Assembly (NCBI GenBank): GCA_947489325.1
Contig: CANLDA010000006.1
Coordinates: forward strand, 62,001-126,000
Length of the DNA: 64,000 nucleotides
Direction of reading: 5' to 3'
DNA from: an uncultured Paracoccaceae bacterium
Lineage (GTDB): Bacteria > Pseudomonadota > Alphaproteobacteria > Rhodobacterales > Rhodobacteraceae
Part shown: positions 8,721 to 16,613 of the stretch, one piece after another
Layout of the letters: each line of letters opens with the position of its first letter
Position numbering within the stretch: position 1 is the first letter of the stretch
Notes under the pieces: generated by a model
What the model was told of the DNA's origin: nothing
The model's database searches: none
The model's input: only the letters and a program-made list of their open reading frames with translations
Made by a program: the position numbers and the translations under genes

Positions 8721-9179
8721 ATGGCAATTGATCAAACGGATCGTCGCATACTCTCAGTATTGCAAAAGAAAGGGCGCATTTCGAATGCCGATCTTTCTGA
8801 GATGGTAAATCTGTCGCCATCGGCGTGCCACAGGCGTGTGCAACGATTAGAGACAGACGGGTATATTCGCGACTATGTGGCGCTGCTGGATCCCCGGAAA
8901 ATGAGTGTGCCAACAACTGTTTTCGTTGAGATCACCCTGTCTGGACAGGCGGATGAAGTGTTGGATGCCTTTGAAAAAGCCGTGGCCCGCATTCCGGATG
9001 TTCTGGAATGTCATCTGATGGCCGGGTCTGCGGACTATGTGCTCAAGGTGGTTGCTGAAAACACCGAGGATTTTGCCCGCATCCACCGACAGTATCTTGC
9101 GAGATTGCCGGGGGTTGCCCAGATGCAAAGTTCGTTTGCGTTACGTACTGTCTTTAAGACAACGGCGTTGCCCGTCTGA
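8721..9179 (+). CDS. Lrp/AsnC family transcriptional regulator (probable ald regulator)
   Basis: A 152-residue protein starting MAIDQTDRRILSVLQKKGRISNADLSE, with a winged helix-turn-helix (about 8-60, recognition region LSPSACHRRVQRLE) and a C-terminal RAM effector domain (about 70-150, with VLECHLMAGSADYVLKV). The ATG at 8721 gives the standard Lrp start and the expected length; the open frame from 8553 overlaps the ald promoter. Its divergent placement against ald suggests that it controls alanine catabolism, with alanine as likely effector. Regulator and ald share one intergenic region containing TTCGAA-type palindromes. Confidence 0.9.
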   Translation: MAIDQTDRRILSVLQKKGRISNADLSEMVNLSPSACHRRVQRLETDGYIRDYVALLDPRKMSVPTTVFVEITLSGQADEVLDAFEKAVARIPDVLECHLMAGSADYVLKVVAENTEDFARIHRQYLARLPGVAQMQSSFALRTVFKTTALPV

Positions 9180-9191
9180 CGACGCTTGTTG

Positions 9192-9860
9192 TCAGGTAAT
9201 CTTGTCGCGATTTTGCGGAAGCAGGAAAATTGACAGAGACAGTAGAGCAAAGACCAGTTCGTAAAGCTCCCATTTTCTGTTGGCGTCGATCACACTAACG
9301 ATCAGGGTTGCGAATAACGCCAAAACCGCGTGACGATTGCTGGGAACCGGCACGGCCAAAGCATCGCACAGCTTTGTAATCAGGGTAATGCGTCCGTAAA
9401 GCAGCGGCAAAACCACCAAGTACACCAGAATGCATATCGAGAGCAGATGGCCGAATACCAGCTTGGCCAGATGGGTGTCGCCGACCATCAAATTATGCAG
9501 GTTGGTTTCACCTTGATAATTGTTTTCGACAAAAAACTCGCCAGAGGTCCAATTAAAGATACGCTGACCCCAGGAAATCTCTTCCCCGGCTGCCGCGAAA
9601 TACATCACTGCATAAAGCACTGTCAGCCACGCAAGACGTTTTTTCCCCTGACCTGAAAGTGATTTTGCATTCAACGCAAGCACACCAGCGGCAATCGCAA
9701 GAAAAATGGCTGTGCCGTATTCAATGGGACCATCTTCGATGGCGAAAGACAGATGAAACACCTTCTTGTCCCAAAGGGCCAAGCCAAGGCCAAAAAGAAC
9801 GGTGGCGACAAGCAGCGATAATACTGCTTTGTCGATTTTTTTCAGTGCTTGCATATCCAA
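9192..9860 (-). CDS. Unnamed polytopic membrane protein with EEISWGQR motif
   Basis: The 222-residue product has about six hydrophobic segments (roughly 13-30, 48-64, 77-93, 135-160, 178-195, 203-216). A conserved-looking loop contains GEEISWGQRI (about 92-101), followed by NYQGETNLHNLM (about 114-125). I recognise this motif pair from uncharacterised bacterial membrane proteins, but no function is attached to it. The acidic EE and the His/Asn residues facing one side of the membrane could form a catalytic or metal site (inference). It converges with the Lrp-type regulator, with only 12 bp between stops. It has no clear operon partner. Confidence 0.65.
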   Translation of the reverse strand: MDMQALKKIDKAVLSLLVATVLFGLGLALWDKKVFHLSFAIEDGPIEYGTAIFLAIAAGVLALNAKSLSGQGKKRLAWLTVLYAVMYFAAAGEEISWGQRIFNWTSGEFFVENNYQGETNLHNLMVGDTHLAKLVFGHLLSICILVYLVVLPLLYGRITLITKLCDALAVPVPSNRHAVLALFATLIVSVIDANRKWELYELVFALLSLSIFLLPQNRDKIT

Positions 9861-9912
9861 GGCTGCGAATCCCAGTGTTTGTAGAGAGTAGTTTAGGGGG
9901 TTCTACTCTGAA

Positions 9913-10782
9913 TCACTCTGCAGCTTCCAGCTTGTCTTGGGTTTTGGTGTCAAAGTCGTCGGCGTCATGTCGTTCGCGCAACTGTGTTGAAAGCTCGCCA
10001 AATGCTCTGTTCACCATTCTGCCGCGTTGAACCGCTGGACGGGCATCGATTTCCTTGGCCCAACGTACCACGTTTGTATAGCTTTCGACGTCCAAGAACT
10101 CTGCGGCGCTGTAGAGTCGGCCAAGCGCCAACTGCCCATACCAAGACCAGATCGCGATATCGGCAATGGTATAGTCTTCACCACTGATGAAGCGATTGTC
10201 TGCCAATTGCCGGTCCAGAACATCCAACTGACGTTTGGCTTCCATCGTAAAGCGGTTGATCGGGTATTCGAATTTCTCTGGCGCATAGGCATAGAAATGG
10301 CCAAACCCACCACCCAGATAGGGCGCGCTGCCCATTTGCCAGAACAACCAAGACAGCATCTCCGGGCGCTTTGCCGGATCAGATGGCAAAAATGCGCCGT
10401 GTTTTTCCGCCAGATACAACAGGATGGCTCCGGATTCGAAAATCCGTGTAGGGGTGTCTGTTGAATGATCCATCAAGGCCGGGATTTTGGAATTTGGGTT
10501 CACATCAACAAAGCCACTGCCAAATTGATCACCATCGCCGATGTTGATCAGCCACGCATCATATTCAGCCCCTTCATGCCCCTGTGCCAACAATTCTTCG
10601 AGCATAACGGTGACTTTGACACCATTGGGTGTGGCCAGCGAATAAAGTTGTAGTGGGTGCTTGCCAACAGACAGGTCCTTGTCATGCGTGGCACCGGCAA
10701 TAGGGCGATTGATACTGGCAAATTCACCGCCGTTTTTTTGTTCCCAAGTCCAAACTTTTGGTGGTGTGTATGTATCAGTCAT
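9913..10782 (-). CDS. yghU: Glutathione S-transferase family, YghU-type disulfide reductase
   Basis: The 289-residue protein is close to the 288 of E. coli YghU and shares its extended N-terminus (YTPPKVWTWEQKNGGEFASINRPIAG). A thioredoxin-like domain with SLATPNGVKVTVMLEEL, NPNSKIPAL and ESGAILLYLAEK follows, then the all-helical GST domain. YghU proteins use two glutathiones and reduce organic hydroperoxides or small disulfides. The start at 10782 is preceded by AGGA eight bases away; an upstream in-frame ATG at 10812 has no ribosome site. It is cytoplasmic and monocistronic, divergent from a small membrane protein. Confidence 0.88.
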   Translation of the reverse strand: MTDTYTPPKVWTWEQKNGGEFASINRPIAGATHDKDLSVGKHPLQLYSLATPNGVKVTVMLEELLAQGHEGAEYDAWLINIGDGDQFGSGFVDVNPNSKIPALMDHSTDTPTRIFESGAILLYLAEKHGAFLPSDPAKRPEMLSWLFWQMGSAPYLGGGFGHFYAYAPEKFEYPINRFTMEAKRQLDVLDRQLADNRFISGEDYTIADIAIWSWYGQLALGRLYSAAEFLDVESYTNVVRWAKEIDARPAVQRGRMVNRAFGELSTQLRERHDADDFDTKTQDKLEAAE

Positions 10783-11010
10783 GATGTCTGTCCTATTGCG
10801 CTGTTCCGGCATTATGTAATTGCTATTTTTTCAAATATCAGAGGGCAAACGCATTTTATCTATAAAAATGGAGAATGTGGGTTTGTGAAAATCCTTATTG
10901 TTCGTAGGTCTGAATGATCTGCGTGATATCTTGGACTTTCTGGCGTGGTTTGTTCGTTGTGATTGGGGTTTTTTGAAAGCATCTCGAATACTCCTTGAAA
11001 GGAACTCACA

Positions 11011-11373
11011 ATGCGATTTATATCCAAAACAATCCACGCTTACCTTGACTACCCTGTTGCTTTTGCCCTGATGCTGCTGCCCTTTGTTCTGGGCTTGGGC
11101 GAAAGCCATGTGTTGGCGTTATGGTTGTCGGCAGTAACCGGTGTGGCCGCTCTGATCCTGACCATCCTGACCGATCACCATCTGGGCCTGATCCGTGTCA
11201 TTCCCTATTCCATTCACAAGCTGGTGGATTTGATCGTTGGTCTGACCTTCATCGCCGCACCATTCCTGTTGGGCTTTAGCGGTCTGGATATGGCGTTTTA
11301 TCTGGTCAATGGGATTGCGGTCGTCATCGTTATTTCGCTGAGCACCCCAGAAGATCAGCAAGCGATGGCATGA
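11011..11373 (+). CDS. Small four-helix membrane protein with two SPW-like repeats
   Basis: The 120-residue protein shows four hydrophobic helices arranged as two similar halves. Each has an acidic residue early, a P-F-(V/L)-L-G turn (LLPFVLGLG about 22-30, AAPFLLGFS about 82-90) and a closing helix. This resembles the SPW-repeat membrane proteins, though the SPW triplet itself is absent. Function is unknown. AAGGA precedes the ATG by about nine bases. It is transcribed toward rpsU, with two hairpins in between. Confidence 0.6.
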   Translation: MRFISKTIHAYLDYPVAFALMLLPFVLGLGESHVLALWLSAVTGVAALILTILTDHHLGLIRVIPYSIHKLVDLIVGLTFIAAPFLLGFSGLDMAFYLVNGIAVVIVISLSTPEDQQAMA

Positions 11374-11386
11374 TCCAAAATACAAA

Positions 11387-11411
11387 ACGCCGCGCAATAT
11401 ATGCGCGGCGT
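11387..11411. terminator. Hairpin in the convergent 11011-11373 / rpsU junction
   Basis: A 9-bp GC-rich stem (11387-11395 with 11403-11411, loop AATATAT). On the minus strand it is followed by TTTTGTATTTT, so it can end rpsU transcripts that pass the first hairpin. Confidence 0.6.
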
Positions 11412-11429
11412 CTCTATTAGAAACGACAA

Positions 11430-11453
11430 ACCCCCGGGGATTACCTCGGGGGT
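11430..11453. terminator. Second hairpin of the rpsU junction
   Basis: ACCCCCGGGG (11430-11439), loop ATTA, CCTCGGGGGT (11444-11453), one wobble. The rightward strand continues into ATTTTT, so it probably terminates the upstream plus-strand gene and also backs up rpsU. Confidence 0.6.
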
Positions 11454-11490
11454 CGTCAATTTTTGGTGTCCAAAGCTGGAAAAGAGGTGC

Positions 11491-11697
11491 TTAGAGCATC
11501 CCTTCGCGCTGTGCTTTCTTACGTGCCAGTTTACGGGCACGGCGGATCGCTTCAGCTTTCTCGCGCGCTTTTTTCTCGGACGGTTTCTCGAAATGTTGCT
11601 TGAGCTTCATTTCGCGGAAGACGCCTTCACGCTGCAGCTTTTTCTTCAGGGCACGAAGCGCCTGATCGACATTGTTGTCGCGAACACTAACCTGCAT
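11491..11697 (-). CDS. rpsU: 30S ribosomal protein S21
   Basis: The 68-residue, strongly basic protein starts [25 protein letters not shown] and continues with the Arg/Lys-rich helix [17 protein letters not shown], which identifies S21. It binds the small subunit near the anti-Shine-Dalgarno region and helps initiation on mRNA. The gene stands alone, divergent from COQ9, and two hairpins follow its stop. GGTGG occurs shortly upstream of the start on the minus strand. Confidence 0.96.
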   Translation of the reverse strand: MQVSVRDNNVDQALRALKKKLQREGVFREMKLKQHFEKPSEKKAREKAEAIRRARKLARKKAQREGML

Positions 11698-11805
11698 GTG
11701 GTTTTCACCACCTTTCTAAGTTGAGTTGCAAGGATTTGCAGGAAGCCGCCATATAGCAAAGCGCGCGTGATCTGTCTAGTATGCCCATAATATGGAGAGT
11801 CGCCA

Positions 11806-12483
11806 ATGAAACCCCTTGAAAATGACCCGAAATCACAGCTTTTGGATGCGGCATTGTTGCATGTTCCCTTTGATGGGTGGTCGCCTGCCTGTTTTGAGGC
11901 AGCGATTGAAGATTCGGGTATGGATGCGGGACTGGCGCGCGCGATCTGTCCACGTGGGGCCGTTGATCTGGCGGTAGCGTTTCACAAGGCAGGTGATGCA
12001 CAGATGGTCGCGCAATTGAGCAGTGCCAATCTGAATGAGATGCGATTTCGTGACAAAATTGCCCATGCAGTGCGCTTGCGTCTTGAGGTTTGTGAAGACA
12101 AGGAAATCGTGCGGCGCGGTACAAGCCTGTTTGCCTTGCCACATCATGCCGCACTTGGTGCGGAATTGATTTGGGGCACCTGCGATGCGATCTGGACCGC
12201 GCTGGGGGATACTTCTGAGGACATCAATTGGTACAGCAAGCGCGCCACGCTGAGCGGCGTTTATGGGACGACGGTATTATACTGGTTGGGAGACGACAGC
12301 GAAGGCCATGCAGCCACGTGGAGCTTCCTTGATCGTCGCATCGAAAACGTAATGCAGTTTGAAAAAGCAAAGGCACAGTTCAACCAAAGCCCCCTTGGTA
12401 AAGCGCTTGCCGGACCTTTGTCTGTTTTGGACCGCATTCGTGCCCCAAGATCAGACAGTGATTTGCCCGGTCGGGTGCGTTAG
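11806..12483 (+). CDS. COQ9 family ubiquinone-biosynthesis protein
   Basis: The 225-residue protein has the COQ9 pattern: an N-terminal helical part resembling TetR folds (LLDAALLHVPFDGWS, about 12-26), then RDKIAHAVRLRLE (about 83-95). The conserved lipid-binding C-terminal helices contain DINWYSKRATLSGVYGTTVLYWL (about 139-161). COQ9 presents quinone intermediates to COQ7-type hydroxylases in ubiquinone synthesis. It is transcribed away from rpsU, a pairing I associate with Rhodobacterales, and is followed by a quinone oxidoreductase gene. TGGAGAGTCGCC before the ATG provides a ribosome site. Confidence 0.88.
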   Translation: MKPLENDPKSQLLDAALLHVPFDGWSPACFEAAIEDSGMDAGLARAICPRGAVDLAVAFHKAGDAQMVAQLSSANLNEMRFRDKIAHAVRLRLEVCEDKEIVRRGTSLFALPHHAALGAELIWGTCDAIWTALGDTSEDINWYSKRATLSGVYGTTVLYWLGDDSEGHAATWSFLDRRIENVMQFEKAKAQFNQSPLGKALAGPLSVLDRIRAPRSDSDLPGRVR

Positions 12484-12585
12484 GCATTTTGTAGACGCTT
12501 TTGATTGTGCTTTGTCGCATTTTCAGATGGCTTGCCGCCAATTTGCGGATGATACTCATCTTATTAATACCTTCAGGAGAACGAC

Positions 12586-13569
12586 ATGTCCCAAACCATG
12601 CGCGCAATAGAAATCACGCAACCCGGCGGACCAGAGGTGTTGCAAATCGGCGAACATCCCATTCCTGTGCCGGGGCATGGAGAAGTGTTGCTTAAGATTG
12701 CTTATGCCGGGGTGAACCGCCCCGATGCATTGCAGCGCGCAGGGATGTATGCACCGCCCCCTTCTGCCAGCCCATTGCCGGGGTTAGAGGCCGCAGGCGT
12801 CGTGGCGGCCGTTGGTCCCGGCGTGACAGATTGGGCTGAAGGCGACGAGGTCTGCGCGCTGTTGCCAGGTGGCGGATATGCCGAATACGCGCTGACCCCG
12901 GCTGCCCATTGCTTGCCGGTGCCCAAGGGTATGGCGCTGAAAGAAGCCGCTTGCCTGCCTGAAACCTTTTTCACGGTCTGGAGCAATGTCTTCATGCGCG
13001 GTGGTCTGACCGCGGGCGAGCGATTCTTGGTCCACGGCGGATCATCGGGAATTGGGACAACGGCCATTCAGTTGGCCAATGTTTTAGGCGCACGTGTGTT
13101 TACAACTGCCGGGTCGGATGAAAAATGCGCGGCCTGCCTGAAATTGGGCGCAGAGCGCGCAATCAATTACAAGGATGAGGATTTTGTAGAGATTATCCGC
13201 CGCGAAGGTGGCGCGAACCTGATCCTTGATATGGTTGGCGGATCTTACATGCCGCGCAATGTCAAATCCTTGGCAGATGACGGCCGGTTGGTCCAAATCG
13301 CGTTTTTAAGTGGCCCCAAGGTCGAGCTGAATTTTGCCCACGTTATGATGCGCCGTTTGACCATCACCGGATCGACCCTACGCCCGCAAAGCGATCTGGC
13401 CAAAGCACGCATCGCAGAAGAGTTGCGCGAAAAGGTCTGGCCTTTGTTGGATGCGGGGCGGATTGCGCCTGTCATGGATTCAGAATTTGCAATGGAAGAC
13501 GCTGCTGCCGCTCATACGCGCATGGAAAGCAGCGGTCACATCGGTAAAATCGTTCTGCGAGTGGATTAA
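12586..13569 (+). CDS. NAD(P)H:quinone oxidoreductase (zinc-free MDR family)
   Basis: A 327-residue medium-chain reductase of the QOR/PIG3 type. The GroES-like N-terminal domain contains PLPGLEAAGVVAAVGPGV (about 64-81), and the Rossmann domain has the nucleotide motif VHGGSSGIGTTAIQLA (about 149-164). No structural-zinc Cys cluster is present, as in quinone reductases. AGGAG lies six bases before the ATG at 12586, so this start is preferred to the ATG four codons later. The probable role is NADPH-dependent reduction of quinones or enals in the cytoplasm. The stop codon overlaps the stop of the convergent gene downstream. Confidence 0.88.
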   Translation: MSQTMRAIEITQPGGPEVLQIGEHPIPVPGHGEVLLKIAYAGVNRPDALQRAGMYAPPPSASPLPGLEAAGVVAAVGPGVTDWAEGDEVCALLPGGGYAEYALTPAAHCLPVPKGMALKEAACLPETFFTVWSNVFMRGGLTAGERFLVHGGSSGIGTTAIQLANVLGARVFTTAGSDEKCAACLKLGAERAINYKDEDFVEIIRREGGANLILDMVGGSYMPRNVKSLADDGRLVQIAFLSGPKVELNFAHVMMRRLTITGSTLRPQSDLAKARIAEELREKVWPLLDAGRIAPVMDSEFAMEDAAAAHTRMESSGHIGKIVLRVD

Positions 13570-13853
13570 CCTGCCGCCAATCTGAACAGCATCGGAAGCA
13601 GCGTTGCCAAAGCGACGCTGCCAAATAAAACTGCGGCCATCAGATTGCCGACTGACAGCGCCCAGACCCATTTGCTGAATTTGGGCATCATTTTTGCTAA
13701 GCGTGCGTTGCCAACCGCGATGACAAAAACGCAGGCGATGAACAGGATTTCCCGAACCACGAACCCTGATATTTGCTGTAGGATTAGTGACATAACAAAC
13801 GGCAATGCCAAATTTATGCCGATTAGGGCGTTGTAAAAGCGATGGTTCGTCAT
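13566..13853 (-). CDS. Small membrane protein downstream of RNase T2
   Basis: The 95-residue product has three predicted membrane helices (about 10-27, 32-50, 63-88), positively charged ends and no recognised family. It begins only four bases after the stop of the RNase T2 gene, so the two are almost certainly co-transcribed and translationally coupled. Its TAA overlaps the TAA of the convergent quinone reductase gene (TTAA shared). I do not recognise a function; the coupling suggests a role linked to the secreted nuclease or simple read-through expression. Confidence 0.55.
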   Translation of the reverse strand: MTNHRFYNALIGINLALPFVMSLILQQISGFVVREILFIACVFVIAVGNARLAKMMPKFSKWVWALSVGNLMAAVLFGSVALATLLPMLFRLAAG

Positions 13854-13857
13854 GGGT

Positions 13858-14496
13858 CTACCTTATCGGATCAAACAGCGCGTTTTTAAGGGTGCAGTCG
13901 CGAATGACATCTCGTCCACATGGCACCGGCTCAAGAGATTTGCTGAGACATATGCGGGTTTCCTGAACGTATCCGTCGCGACAGGTGATGGTCACCATAT
14001 CCTGCTCTAGTTGTGGGTTGGCCTTCATAAAGGCTTCTTCAATCAGGCTCGCAGGCAGACGTACCTGTTTTGTGAGCTTGCGAAAAACAGCCGGGCGATT
14101 GATGGACGCATAGGCCTTGCGCGCCAAGGCAAAGTAATCGGGTGCAGACAGGCCAGAACATGAGCCGTGCTTTTTCCATTGATACCACGAAAGCCCAGAT
14201 GTGCCCATAATGTCGGCCATTTCATTGGTCATACGTCGCGAGGGGTTGGGCTCAGTTGTGCGGCAATGCGCGGGCCAACCCTGATGATATTGTGGCCACA
14301 GCCCATGCAACACCCAACCATGATCTTCGCGCGCATCACACTGCGGGGATTGCTTGGCATCCCCTTCAATTGCACACCAATTGGCTGACCAACTTAGCGC
14401 AAGGACGTAGTAGTCGAACTCTCCGGATTTTTCGCCATCTGCAATTGCAGAGCTGCCCAACAGCAAGAAGCTGACCACAAATCTTAGAAAACGCAT
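13858..14496 (-). CDS. Secreted ribonuclease T2 family protein
   Basis: The 212-residue protein has a signal peptide (MRFLRFVVSFLLLGSSAIA) and the two RNase T2 active-site blocks: CAS1 as GWVLHGLWPQ (catalytic H64) and CAS2 as YQWKKHGSC (K109, H110). Cysteines typical of disulfide bonding are present. T2 enzymes cleave single-stranded RNA via 2',3'-cyclic phosphates in the periplasm or outside the cell. One oddity is that the CAS2 glutamate (usual E-W-x-K-H-G) is glutamine here (Q106), which may lower activity. It is the first gene of a pair with a small membrane protein. Confidence 0.9.
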   Translation of the reverse strand: MRFLRFVVSFLLLGSSAIADGEKSGEFDYYVLALSWSANWCAIEGDAKQSPQCDAREDHGWVLHGLWPQYHQGWPAHCRTTEPNPSRRMTNEMADIMGTSGLSWYQWKKHGSCSGLSAPDYFALARKAYASINRPAVFRKLTKQVRLPASLIEEAFMKANPQLEQDMVTITCRDGYVQETRICLSKSLEPVPCGRDVIRDCTLKNALFDPIR

Positions 14497-14560
14497 TCAC
14501 TCTTTCCTTTTTCACGCAATGTCACTATATCGACCTCAAGTTCCCCGACAACGGTAACCT

Positions 14561-14607
14561 GTCTCAGTCCTCAGACTGGGACCGCCAGACCAGAAAATGG
14601 TCAGGCG
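14561..14607 (+). promoter_or_regulatory. Tandem hairpins in the DUF1013 gene leader
   Basis: Two adjacent hairpins lie in the 5' region: 14561-14569 with 14574-14582 (nine positions, loop CTCA) and 14583-14591 with 14599-14607 (CGCC-A-GACC with GGTC-A-GGCG). No plus-strand gene lies upstream that they could terminate, so a leader-mRNA control element is possible. Confidence 0.4.
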
Positions 14608-14648
14608 ACGGGAAAGCCTTGTCGATTGATATGTGAAGGAGGCCCATG

Positions 14649-15404
14649 ATGGCAAAACCGATTATGGCAAAGGCCACCGCCGTGTGGCTGGTGGATAATA
14701 CCACGATCAGCTTCAAGCAGATCGCGGATTTCGTGGGTATGCACGAACTAGAAGTGCAAGGCATTGCAGATGGTGATGTGGCCACTGGCGTTAAGGGTTT
14801 TGATCCGGTTGCCAACAATCAGCTGACTCAGGAAGAGATTGACACAGCACAAGACAATCCACTGCACAAGCTGAAACTGAAATTCAATGCCGCCGCTGTT
14901 GGCGAAGAAAAACGTCGTGGGCCACGCTATACGCCACTGTCTAAGCGCCAGGATCGCCCAGCGTCGATCTATTGGCTTGTCAAATTTCACCCTGAACTGA
15001 GCGATGGCCAAGTGTCCAAACTTGTTGGCACCACCAAGCCGACCATTCAGGCCATTCGCGAACGTACACATTGGAATATTGCCAATATTCAACCCATTGA
15101 TCCAGTTGCTTTGGGGCTGTGTAAGCAATCTGAATTGGACGCGGCGGTTCAAAAAGCAGCTGCCAAGAAGGCCGCTGATGGATCGGTCATGAACGATGAT
15201 GAGCGTCGTAAACTGGTCAGCACCGAGCAATCTTTGGGTATGGAAGCTGAACCAAAGATTCCGACAGCGATCGAAGGTCTGGAAACATTCAGCCTGAGCG
15301 GGTCTGACGGAGACGACGATGATACGCGTCGCGAAGATTTCAGCGATGCGGATAGTTTCTTTAACCTGCCGGGCGGCGATTCTGACGAAGACGAACAGCC
15401 CTAA
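14649..15404 (+). CDS. DUF1013 family regulator (alphaproteobacterial cell-cycle regulator TrcR-like)
   Basis: A 251-residue protein with the typical opening MAKPIMAKATAVWLVDNTTISFKQIADFVGM. Two helix-turn-helix-like stretches are visible: TISFKQIADFVGMHELEVQ (about 19-37) and LSDGQVSKLVGTTKPTIQAIR (about 117-137). The C-terminal tail is extremely acidic (DDDDTRRED, then DSDEDEQP). I recall this family being renamed TrcR, a cell-cycle transcription factor conserved in alphaproteobacteria, but I rely on memory for that. GGAGG lies six bases before ATG 14649 and only three before ATG 14646, so 14649 is preferred. Its leader carries two hairpins and a good terminator follows. Confidence 0.8.
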   Translation: MAKPIMAKATAVWLVDNTTISFKQIADFVGMHELEVQGIADGDVATGVKGFDPVANNQLTQEEIDTAQDNPLHKLKLKFNAAAVGEEKRRGPRYTPLSKRQDRPASIYWLVKFHPELSDGQVSKLVGTTKPTIQAIRERTHWNIANIQPIDPVALGLCKQSELDAAVQKAAAKKAADGSVMNDDERRKLVSTEQSLGMEAEPKIPTAIEGLETFSLSGSDGDDDDTRREDFSDADSFFNLPGGDSDEDEQP

Positions 15405-15430
15405 GACTGCGCATATATATTGTGATCTGA

Positions 15431-15458
15431 ACCCGCGTTCCACAGAGCGCGGGTTTTT
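15431..15458 (+). terminator. Intrinsic terminator after the DUF1013 gene
   Basis: ACCCGCG (15431-15437) pairs with CGCGGGT (15448-15454) and five Ts follow. Confidence 0.8.
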
Positions 15459-15493
15459 GCGTTTCGTTTACAGCGAAGAGGCGAGGTCGCGAA

Positions 15494-15514
15494 GCACTTC
15501 GCATAGCGAAGTGC
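15494..15514. repeat. Perfect 9-bp inverted repeat with ATA loop
   Basis: GCACTTCGC and GCGAAGTGC flank ATA. Two further GCGAAG words lie within the 25 bases to the left. It sits between the DUF1013 terminator and the recR terminator and has no T-run on either strand, so its role is unclear. Confidence 0.5.
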
Positions 15515-15549
15515 CATGCCCAACGCTTTTGGCGGCATTTTAATGCAGA

Positions 15550-15571
15550 CAAAAGGGGCGGGAGCCTTTTG
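15550..15571 (-). terminator. Probable terminator of recR
   Basis: CAAAAGG (15550-15556) and CCTTTTG (15565-15571) form a 7-bp stem. On the minus strand the closing arm itself provides the T-run, just after the recR stop. Confidence 0.5.
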
Positions 15572-15577
15572 GTTGGA

Positions 15578-16168
15578 TCAGACGGGTTTACGGGCGTTCA
15601 GGGCAGCGGAGATGGTGCCTTCGTCCAGATAATCCAACTCTCCTCCGATAGGAACGCCTTGGGCCAGTGAGGTCAGGCGTACGCGGTGTTCAAGTTGATC
15701 TGTAATGTAATGTGCTGTGGTTTGACCATCGACCGTGGCGTTTAGGGCCAGGATGACCTCGGATATGTCTTCAGCATCAATGCGATCTATCAGGCGTGGG
15801 ATGGACAGTTCTTCGGGTCCAACACCTTCAAGGGCTGATAGGGTGCCGCCCAGGACGTGATAGCGGCCTTTGAAGACATTTGCCCGCTCCATTGCCCAAA
15901 GATCAGCAACGTCTTCAACCACACAAAGTTCCCCTGTGCTGCGTTTTTCGTCATTGCAGATTGTGCAAAAATCGCTTGTGCCGACGTTGCCACAATTCAG
16001 GCATTCACGCGCAGTGATGGCCACTTGTTGCATCGCATCAGACAAGGGTGTGAGCAGTAAGGCGCGTTTGCGGATCAAATGCAGGACCGCTCGGCGTGCC
16101 GACCGTGGCCCAAGGCCAGGCAGGCGCGCCATAAGGGCGATCAGGTTTTCGATGTCGTTGCTGCTCAT
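15578..16168 (-). CDS. recR: Recombination protein RecR
   Basis: The 196-residue protein begins [31 protein letters not shown], the helix-hairpin-helix region of RecR. A four-cysteine zinc finger (C-x2-C ... C-x2-C in [16 protein letters not shown], about 55-70) and the Toprim domain ([15 protein letters not shown], then [19 protein letters not shown]) follow. It works with RecO/RecF to load RecA on gapped DNA. The start at 16168 gives the standard length; the frame's earlier start would run into ybaB. It lies 16 bp after ybaB in the classical dnaX-ybaB-recR order. Confidence 0.96.
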   Translation of the reverse strand: MSSNDIENLIALMARLPGLGPRSARRAVLHLIRKRALLLTPLSDAMQQVAITARECLNCGNVGTSDFCTICNDEKRSTGELCVVEDVADLWAMERANVFKGRYHVLGGTLSALEGVGPEELSIPRLIDRIDAEDISEVILALNATVDGQTTAHYITDQLEHRVRLTSLAQGVPIGGELDYLDEGTISAALNARKPV

Positions 16169-16184
16169 GCGTTTTGTGCGCTGA

Positions 16185-16529
16185 TCAGAACGGCATTTTG
16201 AAATCAGCAGGCAGCCCCAAACCGTCGGTGATCTTGGCCATTTCCTCTTGGGCTTTGTCACCAGCTTTGGCTTGGGCGTCTTTGATCGCGGCAAGGATCA
16301 GATCTTCGACGACCTCCTTGTCATCACCATTGAAGATCGAAGGATCAATATCCAGCGCTTTCAACTCACCTTTGGCAGAGGCCGTTGCTTTCACCAGACC
16401 GGCGCCAGATTCACCAACAACCATCAGATTGTGCAGCTCATCTTGCATCTGCGCCATTTTGGTTTGCATCTCTTGTGCTTTTTTCATCATGCCGGCCATA
16501 TCGCCAAGCTGACCAAGTCCTTTGAACAT
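16185..16529 (-). CDS. ybaB: YbaB/EbfC family nucleoid-associated protein
   Basis: A 114-residue protein beginning [32 protein letters not shown], an amphipathic helix rich in Met and Gln, followed by the small beta sheet with [21 protein letters not shown]. This is the YbaB tweezer-shaped DNA-binding family. AGGAG seven bases upstream fixes the start. Position between dnaX and recR is conserved across bacteria and implies co-expression with replication and repair genes. Confidence 0.95.
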   Translation of the reverse strand: MFKGLGQLGDMAGMMKKAQEMQTKMAQMQDELHNLMVVGESGAGLVKATASAKGELKALDIDPSIFNGDDKEVVEDLILAAIKDAQAKAGDKAQEEMAKITDGLGLPADFKMPF

Positions 16530-16613
16530 GGTGTGTCTCCTGCAGAGGATTGCGTTTGGCCTTAGATACGGGGCGCGCGGCATGTGGGCAAGGGGCAGAG
16601 AGGAGAAGATAGA

